Source: Heligmosomoides polygyrus polygyrus
Taxonomy: Eukaryota; Nematoda; Chromadorea; Rhabditida; Heligmosomidae
Reading direction: 5' to 3'
Assembly: GCA_947396885.1 (NCBI GenBank)
Contig: OX377204.1
Location: 41,625,975 to 41,689,974, forward strand
DNA: 64,000 nt
A program made the translations under genes and the position numbers. The notes below the pieces were generated by a model. It did not search any database and was not told the origin of the DNA. It saw only the letters and a list, made by a program, of their open reading frames with translations. Shown piece after piece: positions 1 through 10,147 of this stretch (its first letter is position 1; each line of letters begins with the position of its first letter).

Positions 1-231
1 TGAAGAGAGTGAAACGTTTGGTTTCATTTTTTCTTTCACGGTTCTGTTCATTCGTCCTGGAATGGCGATGAGCAATAGATTCCAGAAAAGCAGGTGATTT
101 CTAAGGATCTTCCAGATACATACCCCTGCCGGTGTTGACTTCGGCTTCTTTTCTCTGAAAGGGGTGAAGTGTGGACGGACCTTTTCAAAAATAACTACTG
201 AATCCCGCTAAGCGCTACTTGACAGTTTGCG

Positions 232-474
232 ATGATTTCGATATTCTTCAAATGGAATTCCTTAGCGATCATGTGGGAACTGTTCGAAAGACGGAGTTAT
301 TCAGCCTATGTTCTACTGGCCCTCGTAGCACTGCAGGCTATCGGAGTTTCAGTCAGAGCAGCTGTTGTAAATAGTTTTCCAGTGACCAGAGAGGTCCACA
401 TTCAGAGAGGGTCCACCGTAGCCCTACATTTCTCTACTTGCCCGAATATTAGGCAATCAATCATGAACATCTAA
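232..474 (+). CDS. Candidate first exon with hydrophobic N-terminus, unknown
   Basis: An ATG-started open frame of 80 codons. The translation has basic residues (ERR) followed by a hydrophobic run (VLLALVALQAIGVSV) at about residues 26-43, ending in RAAV. This looks like a signal peptide or signal anchor, which is why it is listed. A possible splice donor (GTAAAT) follows GCTGTT near position 367, so the real exon may end there and the remaining residues would be read-through. No downstream partner exon was recognised and no family is evident. A chance frame is quite possible. Confidence 0.22.
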   Translation: MISIFFKWNSLAIMWELFERRSYSAYVLLALVALQAIGVSVRAAVVNSFPVTREVHIQRGSTVALHFSTCPNIRQSIMNI

Positions 475-3042
475 AAGGAGGAGCCATGGCCTTCGTCTTT
501 CAGACTACGCACTAACAGCGATTCACTTAAATAGGGTTGTTGTTTAGCCTTGCAGCCAACCCAAGCTTAGCGGTTGACTACTCTCTATGACTTTTGTGAA
601 GGAAGACAACAAATAGTAGATATAAACACAACAATACCGAAGCGCAACGAAGCTTCTGATAGCTAAGAGAAGGCGTACTGGAGGTTTACCAGCGCTCAGC
701 CCTCCACTCTCCCACCGAAAGAGCATCGCGTAAGCGCATATTGGGAAATCTCAAGAGAACACGCTCCATGAGAGACTTGCACTTCGTGTGAAATTGTCTC
801 TCACAGCGTGCACAAAAAGCTCACGTTTTGCTCTTGTAAAAAGCGCGCAGGACGTAGGCGACCACTAGGCAGTCTCAGACAGAACAACCACAAAGGGCAA
901 AGGGAAGGGAAGAGCAAAGACCGTAGTTAGGTAGTTCCCTCACGGATGAGTCACGCATTCTATAATACGTGCTTCGACGTGGCATATTAGACACTGTGAG
1001 AGTAGGTAGTCGACCCACACAATTATTTCCATTTTTTCACGCCGACATGATATCCTATGCGATACTGTTTTATCCTCCACAAACAAGCCTGGCACCATTT
1101 CAGCAAGGAGGAAGGTGTAACTCCGCTGAACGCGACCCGAACTCGTAACCGATTTATGGTTCAGACCTTAAGAAACTTTTGCCACGAATACAAAATGCAT
1201 CGAAAGAATTATTCTGAATATTTAAGCGTGACTTCAGGATCGTGTTTGGATTTGCGAACAACGCTGTTTGTTCAACGGCTAGGTATATGCATAGACAGCA
1301 ATGCGGGAACGAAACTATCTGACGACGAATAATGGGATCAGAATAAGCGGTGGTGTGTGCTCCCATTACTGTAGAGGACGAAGCGACGTGCTCGATTACG
1401 TTAGGATGATCCGCTGCGCGCCCATCCACGATGAGATTCCACGATGAGATGGAACAAGACGAGCAGAGCGCGTTCTACCCCTTCTGCGCTCAGACCAGGT
1501 TCTCCTATGCTTTTCCTATGTGTTCTGCTTTGCTTGTTTTATCTTTTGTTAGTATGTGTAGTCTTCACTACCGCTTGGATGAGGTTAATTTGATCTTCAG
1601 TCCGTTCATAGAGCGTATTATACGCCCCACACTGAGTCACTTAGCACCCTGAACACACGTAACAATTGGACAAAGCAGGGCAAAAACGAATAAAGTCCAT
1701 GTGCTCACTCAATGATAGGTGTGCGATAATGATAGATCTGTTCATCTCGATTGAGGCGGGCCCAACAAACGACACCCTACCGTAACCCGTGAAGATGCCT
1801 AACGTACGAACCCAAAGCGATGGACTCTGCGTCGTAGCGAAATTATGCTTCAAAAACGACCGGATTTCCGAAGTCGTCCATCTCATCTGCTAGTTCTCTG
1901 TAGTGCGTTTTCATTCCATTTCATTTATTTTACAAATTGTGCACCTCAAGCAATAAACATACAAATACGGTGGTTTAAAAAATCAGTTACAATAAATGTA
2001 AATAGTTTATAATCTCTCAGTACTTTAACAGTTCTAAGCTCAATGCAACAACAATCGAGTAGAATTAGATAGAATCAGGTGCATATCTGTACTTCAAGTC
2101 ACTCTCAAAATTTTTATGTACTAACATAACCTCAACATTATAACAGTTATTACCTCAGTTCCCAAATCTCCTTGAGATGTAACGCAAAGCCTGCGGACAA
2201 GAACTCAAGATCAAGGCCAGATGCAAAGTGAGCCAAAAATATGGGGCAGGATTTCGGTTGCGTTGATGACACCGTCTAAGATTGTTTGTACATCTGCAAG
2301 GAGTACGAGCTGAAATAGCGGTAGGTACTAGCTATGCGCCATTGTTTACGAAGCAAGTGAAGGCAGCCTCTAAGAGAATAGATGAGCAACACATCGGCAT
2401 CTCGTTCGTGCTTTGGTGCATGCTGAGACAGCAAAGTGGGACTTCGCGTAATAGTTCACTCTGTTCAGCTATCATTAGCATATGTCCTTCATGCTGAGTA
2501 CATGTGTAAAACATCCCATCGATTCCAGAAGAGCGAGCCGACAGCATACCTCGTCAAACTCGCTCTTTTCGCATCGGATATTTCTAGGAGGACTAGCTCT
2601 TCCGTTTTACTTCAAAGCCAATTGGAAACTAACAATCCCCATATTCGGCTAAACAGCTGATATGGCAGAAGCTGTGCGAAGTTGAGAGAATACACGTATT
2701 TTGTGGGCCTCTGCCAACGAGTCTTCTGGCTGGAGTTGTTTCTGTATGTCCAACTTACGTCCCTGCCTTCGTCTTTCTCTACAGTCGACGACAAAATCAG
2801 AGCGCCATGTCTATAATAGAAATTCCACTTCTCCCTAAGGCCTCGCTGCCAGAAGAACACAGGAAATTATATACAGCAAGGTTGTCGAGGTTACACGATA
2901 AGAGAAGATATAGAGTTTGTTGGAAGAGCAAATAGGTAAATAAATTTGGAGCTATTATAGGGGTGAAGGACGGCGATATCAATCCCTAAAGGGGGAGGGC
3001 ACATATTCCGCTTCTATGTACGAGATATGGAGGCAACTAGGA
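475..3042. other. Unassigned sequence
   Basis: About 2.5 kb read on both strands. Only short open frames without recognisable motifs or convincing splice sites were seen. The stretch from 1910 to 2160 is AT-rich. No repeat shared with the rest of the window was noticed. Confidence 0.4.
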
Positions 3043-3200
3043 TGCGTACGCAATCTGGCTCCAGTTTGCTGGCCCCGGAGGGATGGAAAGCTTGGCTGAC
3101 ATAGACTGAAAGTCTGAATCAGAAACCTGCAATGGGGTGCACGTGACATCCGGTCTCTCCTCCCGCTGCGCTACAACGCGACGAGAACAATAAAAAAGCC
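3043..3200 (-). repeat. tRNA-derived SINE-like copy 1
   Basis: Read on the minus strand, a tRNA-like start (GCGTTGTAGCGCAGCGG) is followed about 35 nt later by ACGTGCACCCCATTGCAGG, and then by CCAAGCTTTCCATCCCTCCGG. The same order of blocks recurs near 25.7 kb, 33.2 kb, 33.6 kb (minus) and 44.1 kb. The first block resembles an internal polymerase III box A and the GGTTT block a decayed box B. A SINE is inferred from that pattern and its dispersal. Ends are approximate. Confidence 0.4.
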
Positions 3201-3309
3201 TGTAAAAACACCGATACTGGAACGCAGCCAGGGAGTTTCTTCCACAGAAGCGGAGCATGATGGCTGCGCCTACGTTAAGTGCATACATAAGCACATTACT
3301 CTAAAAAGC

Positions 3310-3640
3310 GGAAGTGCCTGATCTTCTCAAATCTAAGACATCAAAAACTTCTAAGCAGACTTGGCACTTTCAAATCCAAACCGAACATCTTCCATGTCAA
3401 AACGAGCGTTATCCACTTTGAAATAGAGACTCTCCAAAAAAGAAAGAATAGATTCTGTTAAAAGAAGGTTTAGCACATTTATTTTCTTTGAAATTTTTAA
3501 AGTTCATCTACACCAGTTAGTAGGTTTAAAATTTTAAAAAACTGGAGAAATATAATGATTTAAAACTTGTTCTAGAGTGCAAAAAACAGAAATGTTTCAT
3601 ACACTAAAATTGACAGTCACCCCGTGCACCCGTCTAGCCC
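3310..3640 (-). repeat. Degenerate 21-nt-module repeat, copy R1
   Basis: On the minus strand this copy contains successive ~20-22 nt modules of the form GCTCGTTTTGACATGG, AAGATGTTCGGTTTGGATTTG and AAAGTGCCAAGTCTGCTTAG, preceded by TTTTTTGGAGAGTCTCTA. The same order occurs at 4040-4205, 11490-11810 and 12000-12320 on the plus strand. The upstream third (AACAAGTTTTAAATCATT on minus) also matches the 12-kb copy. It is a dispersed repeat with internal sub-periodicity and no coding potential was seen. Confidence 0.5.
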
Positions 3641-4039
3641 CTTGCGATTTTTATTTGATTAATTATGTAAATACTTAAAACAACAAAGTAAACATAAGTC
3701 TGTTTTTTCACTATTCCTTTCCTAGAAATTTAAAATCGAACAGTGATGTATAGTTGGATGGCCCTTCGTCATTGACAAAGCAGCGGTGATTGCGCTTGCA
3801 TTGGAGTTGCTTCTCCTTGACACTCCTGGGACCCCACTGCCGCTAGCTGGAGCAACTGACGACACGAGTGCACAGTGCGAAAAAAGTCGAACTTCGTTCA
3901 GGCCTGCGATAATGACAAAGCGAAACGAACGAAGCGAAACGTCAGACTTAGGAAGGCTACATTTTAACAAGCGTGCGGTTCACAGAAGAAGTTAATCTGT
4001 TCTATCGAAATGCCCAGATTTTATGGCAGTCGACCATGG

Positions 4040-4205
4040 AGATTACACTAGTTTTTTTTTAGAGAGCCTCTAGTTTAATTTGCAAGGCGCTCATTTTGAT
4101 GTAGAAGATGTTCAGTAAGATTTCAAAAACGGCAGCCTTACTAGAAAGAGTGTCCAATGTGATTAGGAAAGTGTATAATTTCACCAGAAAACGCTGTATA
4201 TTCAT
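4040..4205 (+). repeat. Degenerate 21-nt-module repeat, copy R2
   Basis: Begins with a T-tract and AGAGAGCCTCTAGTTTAAT, then GGCGCTCATTTTGATGTAG, AAGATGTTCAGTAAGATTTC and AGAGTGTCCAATGTGATTAG. Module order is the same as in R1, R3 and R4. It is the shortest copy and lacks the AT-rich upstream part. Confidence 0.5.
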
Positions 4206-5034
4206 CACAAGTAAACACAGATGTTAACTTATACAGAGTTGGGAAAAAACACTTCAACCGTTTTCCGTTGAGAAAAGTTTGATTGGTCACCGAGAAAATC
4301 CAACATTCGATCCTTTCCTATCGTTTAAGCCTTTAATGGGTTCTTAATTATCATAGTGATAATGCAATCTGAAGGGGTTTAACAATTGCGTAGAGTGAAA
4401 GTGGAGTGTAAACCACTTGCTAAGTGCTGCAGTCGTAAAATCAACGCTGACAAACGGTGAAGAGCATGAAAGGATAGCATCAAATGCCATTCCCTGCACA
4501 CCAGTCCCCCCCCCCCCACGAAAAGATTAGCAAATTGCAGGACCATAAATTAGCTGTAGCGAGAACGTGCCTAGAAGGATGCAACTGGAAAAGCAGAACG
4601 CCGTAGACTCCATAGGTGTCATATTCTCGTGTAGGGAGAACAACGAAGCTGCTGCGACCATCTACTACTTGGTTACCCTGATGTGCCCGGGCGTGCTACC
4701 CGCCATTCGAAAAGCTTACCACTTTCCTTCAAGTAGCGAAAGTGACAGACCCTAACCCCCTCACAGAAATTAATCAAAAGGGGATGTTTGGGCCTTTATA
4801 TGAGAATTTTGACCTTGTAGCTCAAAGGTAGCAGCGCTGCTTGAGACAATACTTTGTTGTCTTGACAACTGCCCATACTATCTTCCACCAAGGACAACTT
4901 GAACTCGAAATTTAGTTATACGTCGAACTTGACCTTGTTTCTACAATGCGAGAGACCATAAGGAAGAAACCCTTTTTAACAACCTAGGAAGTCGCCAATA
5001 TTTCAGGGGATTGTTGACTAATAACACTACGCTA
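4206..5034. other. Unassigned sequence with a poly-C run
   Basis: No convincing gene. A poly-C run (12 C) lies at about 4507-4518. Only one open frame of about 60 codons (4567-4755) is present and it has no motif. Confidence 0.4.
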
Positions 5035-5075
5035 TTAAGCTGTCATAACGATGTTTTGTTGCGATCAAAACTTCT

Positions 5076-5150
5076 AGCGCCAGGCGGGACTCGAACCCGC
5101 ACCTCCCTCTAACCGGGCGGGAATGCTTTACGCCATTACACCACCGGCGC
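5076..5150 (-). tRNA. tRNA-like gene, inverted copy (anticodon position GGT)
   Basis: A 75-nt cloverleaf can be drawn on the minus strand: 7-bp acceptor (GCGCCGG with CTGGCGC, one G-T), D stem GTGT/GCAT, T stem GCGGG/CCCGC with loop TTCGAGT. Box B (GGTTCGAGTCC) is perfect. The anticodon stem CCCGC/GAGGG has one mismatch and the loop reads CCGGTTA, so position 33 is C, not the usual T. Body and D arm look like nematode tRNA-Gly, but the anticodon position reads GGT (Thr). Pseudogene or SINE head is as likely as a working tRNA. Confidence 0.5.
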
Positions 5151-5212
5151 CCTTTGATCGAACGCAACATCCACACCTCGTGGGACCGATCAGCACTCAC
5201 CCGTATATCGGG

Positions 5213-5267
5213 TAAAGCATTCCCGCCTGGTTAGAGGGAGGTGCGGGTTCGAGTCCCGCCTGGCGCT
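5213..5267 (+). pseudogene. 5'-truncated tRNA-like gene at the inversion joint
   Basis: Only the 3' 55 nt of the tRNA-like gene remain, from the D-loop to the discriminator base. The acceptor 5' strand and the first D-stem strand are missing because the sequence switches from the inverted copy at 5212-5213. It differs from the other copies in having T at position 33 of the anticodon loop (CTGGTTA), the expected tRNA base. Confidence 0.7.
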
Positions 5268-5474
5268 AGAAGTTTTAATCGCAACAAAACATCGTTATGA
5301 CAGCTTACAACCTCGATACCAGCCACGTGATGCTTAAAGAAACTGATTTGAATTGTTTCTAGCAAGACCATCAGCTTAACTGGTTCCATGCTGATATCAG
5401 CGGCCGGCTCATCCCGATATACGGGTGAGTGCTGATCGGTCCCACGAGGTGTGGATGTTGCGTTCGATCAAAGG

Positions 5475-5549
5475 GCGCCGGCGGTGTAATGGCGTAAAGC
5501 ATTCCCGCCCGGTTAGAGGGAGGTGCGGGTTCGAGTCCCGCCTGGCGCT
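5475..5549 (+). tRNA. tRNA-like gene, array unit 1 (anticodon position GGT)
   Basis: Same fold as the inverted copy: acceptor 5475-5481 pairs with 5542-5548, discriminator T at 5549. T-arm box B is intact. Anticodon loop is CCGGTTA with C33, and bases 8-9 are CG where the inverted copy has TG. A 4-nt variable loop (AGGT) means it is not a class II nematode tRNA with a long arm. Polymerase III transcription is plausible from the boxes; charging and decoding are doubtful. Confidence 0.5.
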
Positions 5550-5756
5550 AGAAGTTTTAATCGCAACAAAACATCGTTATGACAGCTTACAACCTCGATA
5601 CCAGCCACGTGATGCTTAAAGAAACTGATTTGAATTGTTTCTAGCAAGACCATCAGCTTAACTGGTTCCATGCTGATATCAGCGGCCGGCTCATCCCGAT
5701 ATACGGGTGAGTGCTGATCGGTCCCACGAGGTGTGGATGTTGCGTTCGATCAAAGG

Positions 5757-5831
5757 GCGCCGGCGGTGTAATGGCGTAAAGCATTCCCGCCCGGTTAGAG
5801 GGAGGTGCGGGTTCGAGTCCCGCCTGGCGCT
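5757..5831 (+). tRNA. tRNA-like gene, array unit 2 (anticodon position GGT)
   Basis: Identical by eye to unit 1 and exactly 282 bp downstream. It has the same CCGGTTA anticodon loop and anticodon-stem mismatch. It shares the 3' flank AGAAGTTTTAATCGC, which lacks a clear T-run terminator directly after the gene (the nearest is TTTT, 7 nt downstream). Confidence 0.5.
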
Positions 5832-6038
5832 AGAAGTTTTAATCGCAACAAAACATCGTTATGACAGCTTACAACCTCGATACCAGCCACGTGATGCTTA
5901 AAGAAACTGATTTGAATTGTTTCTAGCAAGACCATCAGCTTAACTGGTTCCATGCTGATATCAGCGGCCGGCTCATCCCGATATACGGGTGAGTGCTGAT
6001 CGGTCCCACGAGGTGTGGATGTTGCGTTCGATCAAAGG

Positions 6039-6113
6039 GCGCCGGCGGTGTAATGGCGTAAAGCATTCCCGCCCGGTTAGAGGGAGGTGCGGGTTCGAGT
6101 CCCGCCTGGCGCT
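6039..6113 (+). tRNA. tRNA-like gene, array unit 3 (anticodon position GGT)
   Basis: The third unit of the array is the same as units 1 and 2. The spacer after it is cut at about 6204, where unique sequence resumes. Confidence 0.5.
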
Positions 6114-6312
6114 AGAAGTTTTAATCGCAACAAAACATCGTTATGACAGCTTACAACCTCGATACCAGCCACGTGATGCTTAAAGAAACTGATTTGAATT
6201 GTTACTACGCTATTAATTGTAAATGATCACCGTGTTTAAAAGTTCATCAGCGTGACGAAGTTGTCTTCTAAATAGAGGCACTTGCAACGCAGTATCTCTG
6301 CTCTTTCCCAAA

Positions 6313-6951
6313 CTACCTCCATACTAATGTATCTGCTGTTTCTATTACTTCCAGCAGTAAACTGCTACTGTCCGGAAGTAGGATGACTTCTCTTCTCACT
6401 GATATACAGATATAAGTAGAAATCGAGCTGAGATCGAGCATTCTTTCATTAAAGTTTTTACAGCACTTAAAATCTTCCAACCCACAACGGATCGAAAGAA
6501 TGTGATGTGTTGTACCGGTCAAGATTTCTTGATCCACATCCATGCACCCATTATGTAGTGCTAGTAGAAAGTTGGCGGCTGGAAGTTGGTTGTGGAGATC
6601 CGAGCAATATGAAGCCTTTTGGATTACTGAGCAAATGCATTTGGAGCCTCTCGTATGACCATCAGGGACCAACATGAGATCATGCTCCACTTGAGAACCG
6701 AGAGCTTCACTGCAGTATTGAAGGGCATTACGAGATAGGCAAGCGAAGTGCCGAAGTGTGAGCATACCGAAGTGCAGCAAGGCAGCGACAGGGCAGGTGC
6801 AAGCGTGCTGCGCTCGGCTAATGACAGGAAAGAGGCGGGCGGAAGGGTGAGGAGTTGCACTTCGTCTTGCCAGGGTTGCCCTAGCTGAGAAGGCAGAATA
6901 ATTACGATGAAGGGATGCATACGAGCAGGGCATGATGTTGAAGACAAGCAA
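6313..6951 (-). CDS. Long open frame of unknown function
   Basis: Open for 212 codons (start TTG; first ATG seven codons in), the longest frame outside transposon ORFs. The second half contains DLMLVPDGHTRG, DVDQEILTGTTHH and SVRREVILLPDSSSLLLEV. No domain, signal peptide or transmembrane segment is recognised. A second minus-strand frame (6624-7016) overlaps it. It has no clear splice sites. It may be a chance frame, a decayed mobile-element fragment or an unrecognised exon. Listed only because of its length. Confidence 0.2.
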   Translation of the reverse strand: MLVFNIMPCSYASLHRNYSAFSARATLARRSATPHPSARLFPVISRAQHACTCPVAALLHFGMLTLRHFACLSRNALQYCSEALGSQVEHDLMLVPDGHTRGSKCICSVIQKASYCSDLHNQLPAANFLLALHNGCMDVDQEILTGTTHHILSIRCGLEDFKCCKNFNERMLDLSSISTYICISVRREVILLPDSSSLLLEVIETADTLVWR

Positions 6952-7639
6952 GGGATAGGAACTCCCGTGTGAGTCTCATTCGATACGCACATTGCGGACC
7001 AGCATCTCCCATGCATGATTCCTTTCGCCAGTAAATGTGAGTGAATGATGTTTATCTACAAATTTCGCATTGTTGTGTTTTGCGGTACTGTGCCCAAAAA
7101 GAGCCCTTGTTCCTCTGCTCGGCGAACAAGAAACGATGCTCATCCATGTTGTTGTTCAAAATAAGTTTGATGCAGCCTAATTTTGGGGTAGACTTATAAT
7201 TTTGATACACCTCTCTAGCCTGTTAGGCGCTCACAATCTTTGTGTGGGTTGAGAAAATCGAATAGGCCGAAGTCTGATAAAAAGCTGTGTTGATTTCTTG
7301 TACAGGTCAGAGTACTATGCATGCTTCTCTGAGACGTGCGTTTTACCGGAAGTGATTCGAGTAATTTGGTTCAAATTTTGACAGTTGTGCGAAAGGACGA
7401 ATGACGACGAATTCATGAAAATAGAAGAGGAAAATTATGAAGCATTATATGGGGCAAAGGAAATGTAGAATGAAGGCTAGTGAATGAAGGTTCAACTGAG
7501 CAGCTCTACTCGTCAAACTGGAGTAGGACAAGGTCATGACGCAGCCACGAAATCGGGCTTCTTCCTAGGCGACCGCTTCCACATTCGTTGATGAAGCGAA
7601 CACTGGGCTTGCGGTGCTAGGAACTAGACCGGAAAAGAC
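6952..7639. other. Unassigned sequence
   Basis: No gene or repeat recognised apart from the tail of the overlapping minus-strand frame. Confidence 0.35.
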
Positions 7640-7690
7640 AGGAGGTCGGAAGGGTCTCTAATGAGCGCCCAGTGAATGCTCGGAATTCGT
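7640..7690 (-). repeat. Conserved ~40-bp word shared with 11.9 kb
   Basis: The minus strand reads TTCACTGGGCGCTCATTAGA followed by GACCCTTCCGA. The plus strand at 11925-11955 reads nearly the same (TTCACTGGGCCCTCATTAGA, GATCCTCCCGA). Flanks differ. It is a short fragment of a dispersed repeat whose full form is not visible here. Confidence 0.45.
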
Positions 7691-8420
7691 GGCCGCATCG
7701 TATCGGGAAGCCGTCCAGAAGTCAAGATCGAGAGTCGCTCATGGGCGGCGGAAACACAGCCGTTGGCTACTTGCAGACGCTCGCAATCCGATTGGAAAGA
7801 CGTCCTCACTCTCCGACAGTGACCTGAGTGAACTTCTGGACACGCGAACAAAGAAAGTGTTGACAGCTGTAAAAGACCGCGAATTTCGACCCTAACCAGA
7901 ACGGCAGGAGGCGCTGGACCTCGATGATGGTCCAAGCTCGCTTCGAGCGCAATTCCCTGAGTAGCCTGATGTGTTCCCCTCTGAAGCGACGGCGACGTTC
8001 CCCAAAACAAAGCTATTTCGGGATGAATAGATTACGGCTTACGGGTGGACTTTGAAGCCGAGAATGTGAGCCTTGTTTATTAGAGGACTGAAACTCTGAT
8101 ATGGCCAGAGCTCCACCACTCTCCGACTTTTGTTGTGCTAAAAAAGAAGCAGGAAAGAAAAAGGAAAAGAAATTCCAGAATCCTAACCCGCTAAGAAAGT
8201 ACACTGCAGAAAGACCATCTCCAAGCATGAAAGGAAATTTCTCTTGGTCTGCCCCTTGGCTAATGCTAATACAAATGCTTTAAAAACAACAGAAACATTT
8301 GCAAAGAAAGCTTCAATGTTATAATGATTTTTGTGCACAACAATTTACTAAAATTAAGACAAAATTAACAGAGGTGTAGGACGTTACGAAGCGGTTGAGC
8401 CAAGATTATTATTGGAGCTT
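7691..8420. other. Unassigned sequence
   Basis: Overlapping open frames up to 128 codons occur on both strands (7624-8010 minus, 7689-7895 plus) without motifs. Nothing else is supported. Confidence 0.3.
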
Positions 8421-8429
8421 TATTCGGAT

Positions 8430-9044
8430 TAGGTTTCGGCGTAACCGCCTTCTTCAGAGCCCGGAAGAGACAAAACAGGTTTGAGAAATTACTCGTCCAG
8501 GGATCACTTCAAGCTACAGGAGTCTAGAATGTTAATGAGAGAATGAAACTAATAGGGAGTAAGGCAACACGACTGACCTTATGGAAACAGCCTGATTGGT
8601 CACTATCGGATGGAGAACGACTGGGTGAACGAGCTCTCCCACCGGGTTAGCCCCTCAGCGGCCCTCCGGCTAGCGCCCTCCAGGGTCAAGCCACAAAGGT
8701 CGGCAAATGGGGCCAGCTCCCGGGTTACGGCCAACCGTTCCTCTCTCCTATTGATCACGGGATTCTTGAACGCAATGCCTAATGTGCTCTTGCGTGGGGC
8801 ATTCGATAAGACAATCATCAGTATACCGACAATACAGTAAGAGTCTGCGTTCCAGAACGGGTCTCTCTATTTTAGACATAAAAGCTACAGCTAACACAGG
8901 AGCCAGAAGCTGACTCATGGCGAACACCCTGACCTGCCTGTAGTACTCATTGGACCACATGAAGATGCCACGCTAAAGACATTCATTTATGGGTGTCATT
9001 CATTTGTCTCTCCCACGCTCTGAAGAAAGCGGTTACGCCGAAAC
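8430..9044 (-). mobile_element. Penelope-like retroelement remnant
   Basis: The minus-strand frame 8748-8960 carries MSQLLAPVLAVAFMSKIERP followed by LLYCRYTDDC and TQEHIRHC, the palm region of a reverse transcriptase of Penelope type (family signature Y-x-D-D within LLYCRYIDDC). The upstream fingers and the GIY-YIG endonuclease are not visible and the downstream frame is shifted. The fragment is bracketed by a short hairpin motif, CTGAAGA-stem-GAAAC, at 8433-8457 (minus) and 9020-9044 (plus). Such motifs resemble the hammerhead-like sequences known from these elements. Decayed, non-coding. Confidence 0.6.
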
Positions 9045-9410
9045 GTAATCCGAACAGCTTCCTTTGTATATTTGGTGCGTGTCGCGTAGGTGAGCAGCAC
9101 TGGTAGATGGGAGCGCGCCAGCCAGTGTTAACCAAACAGAGCACAGACCTAACACATGCCAGCCCATCAGTGTACCAACTGTTCACGCTCTCTCTGAATG
9201 ACACTCCCGTTCAATGCGGTCTGATTGATTTAGGCGTTCCCACCTAGCAATGCTGCTCATCTACGCGACATATACCGTATCTTTACTGTGAGCAAAGTTA
9301 TTAGCATTCAAACTGTGTATACATTTTTTAAGACACCCTTTATCTATAATCTTCTTAAGTGCTTCTGGGAAGGTTACTTTAATAATGTTTTCATTGAGTG
9401 TTTTTGTAAG
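9045..9410. other. Unassigned sequence next to the Penelope-like remnant
   Basis: No coding signal. It may include more of the Penelope-like terminal sequence, since the minus-strand text continues without an evident boundary. Confidence 0.3.
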
Positions 9411-9949
9411 TCTTGTTGCTACTTGGCCACACTGACCTGCGCTGTGCTTCTTTTAACTTCTAGAACTTGACAATCAGTGAAAGACACATGACATGCGAGT
9501 TTATTGATTGAACAATTTAAATATGAGTAGGAGCCCCATTTTCCAAAACGGATTCTGTGAACTGATGAAGCCACATTCACGCTGAATGTAGAGGTTAATC
9601 GGCATAAATCGCAGTGATATCTGCCCATTTTCCTGACTATCAGAGCCTGTCTTAAACATACATACATGCCACCAGGGGCCTACGTGAGTGAGTCTCTAAC
9701 GTACAATATTTTCTATTTGGTTACTGAAGAGCTGTCACTGCCATTCTTTTACTATCGTTTCTTTTACTAGTGCTTTCTTCTTCATTCTCTTTTCTGCACA
9801 TGGTTGTTTCTGCTTCTTTTTCCTCGAATTTAGTGCACGTCTTCTTGGCGTATAGAATAAATAAATAAATAAATAAATAAATGCAGCTACTTGGCGTCGG
9901 GAAACGTTAAAGAAGCACAGCGCAGGTTAATGTGGCCAAGTAGCAAGAA
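9411..9949. repeat. Inverted-repeat pair around a CR1-type tail
   Basis: The sequence CTTGTTGCTACTTGGCCACA at 9411-9430, continuing through ACCTGCGCTGTGCTTCTT, recurs inverted at about 9907-9946 with few changes. The arms are ~40 bp, separated by 450 bp. The interval contains an (AAAT)n tract at 9861-9888 after GCGTATAG, the same style of tail as the CR1-like element at 27.75 kb. A foldback element split by, or containing, a retroelement tail is the likely reading. Confidence 0.5.
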
Positions 9950-10147
9950 AAAAATTCCAACAAGCATTCAGACCATGCCCAATCAATCGAGTCTAAGATG
10001 CGGGGTTCCAGGCGGGGGCATATCGCAATCTTGACTATTTACACGACACAGAAATACATATAGTTACACTGTGTTTTCATATGAGTCTTGAACACCTTCA
10101 AAAACATCGCTACCAGCAATCTTACGATTAGAGCCTTTCAAATAGTA

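Larger units (their letters stand above)
5035..6204. repeat. Palindrome plus 282-bp tandem array carrying tRNA-like genes
   Basis: Three identical-looking plus-strand units repeat every 282 bp (tRNA starts at 5475, 5757 and 6039). They are preceded by an inverted copy (5035-5212) that abuts a 5'-truncated plus copy (from 5213). The inversion joint lies inside the tRNA D-loop: the left side runs CCGTATATCGGG and then jumps to TAAAGCATTCCCG. Each unit holds the tRNA-like gene, a shared 3' flank (AGAAGTTTTAATCGCAAC) and about 190 bp of common spacer. The array ends near 6204, where the unit sequence diverges. Near-identity between units suggests recent amplification or gene conversion. Confidence 0.85.

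Noticed and set aside
5425..6183. Three identical 64-codon plus frames in the 282-bp array
   Set aside because: They run across the tRNA-like gene and spacer, and identity reflects DNA repetition rather than a protein.
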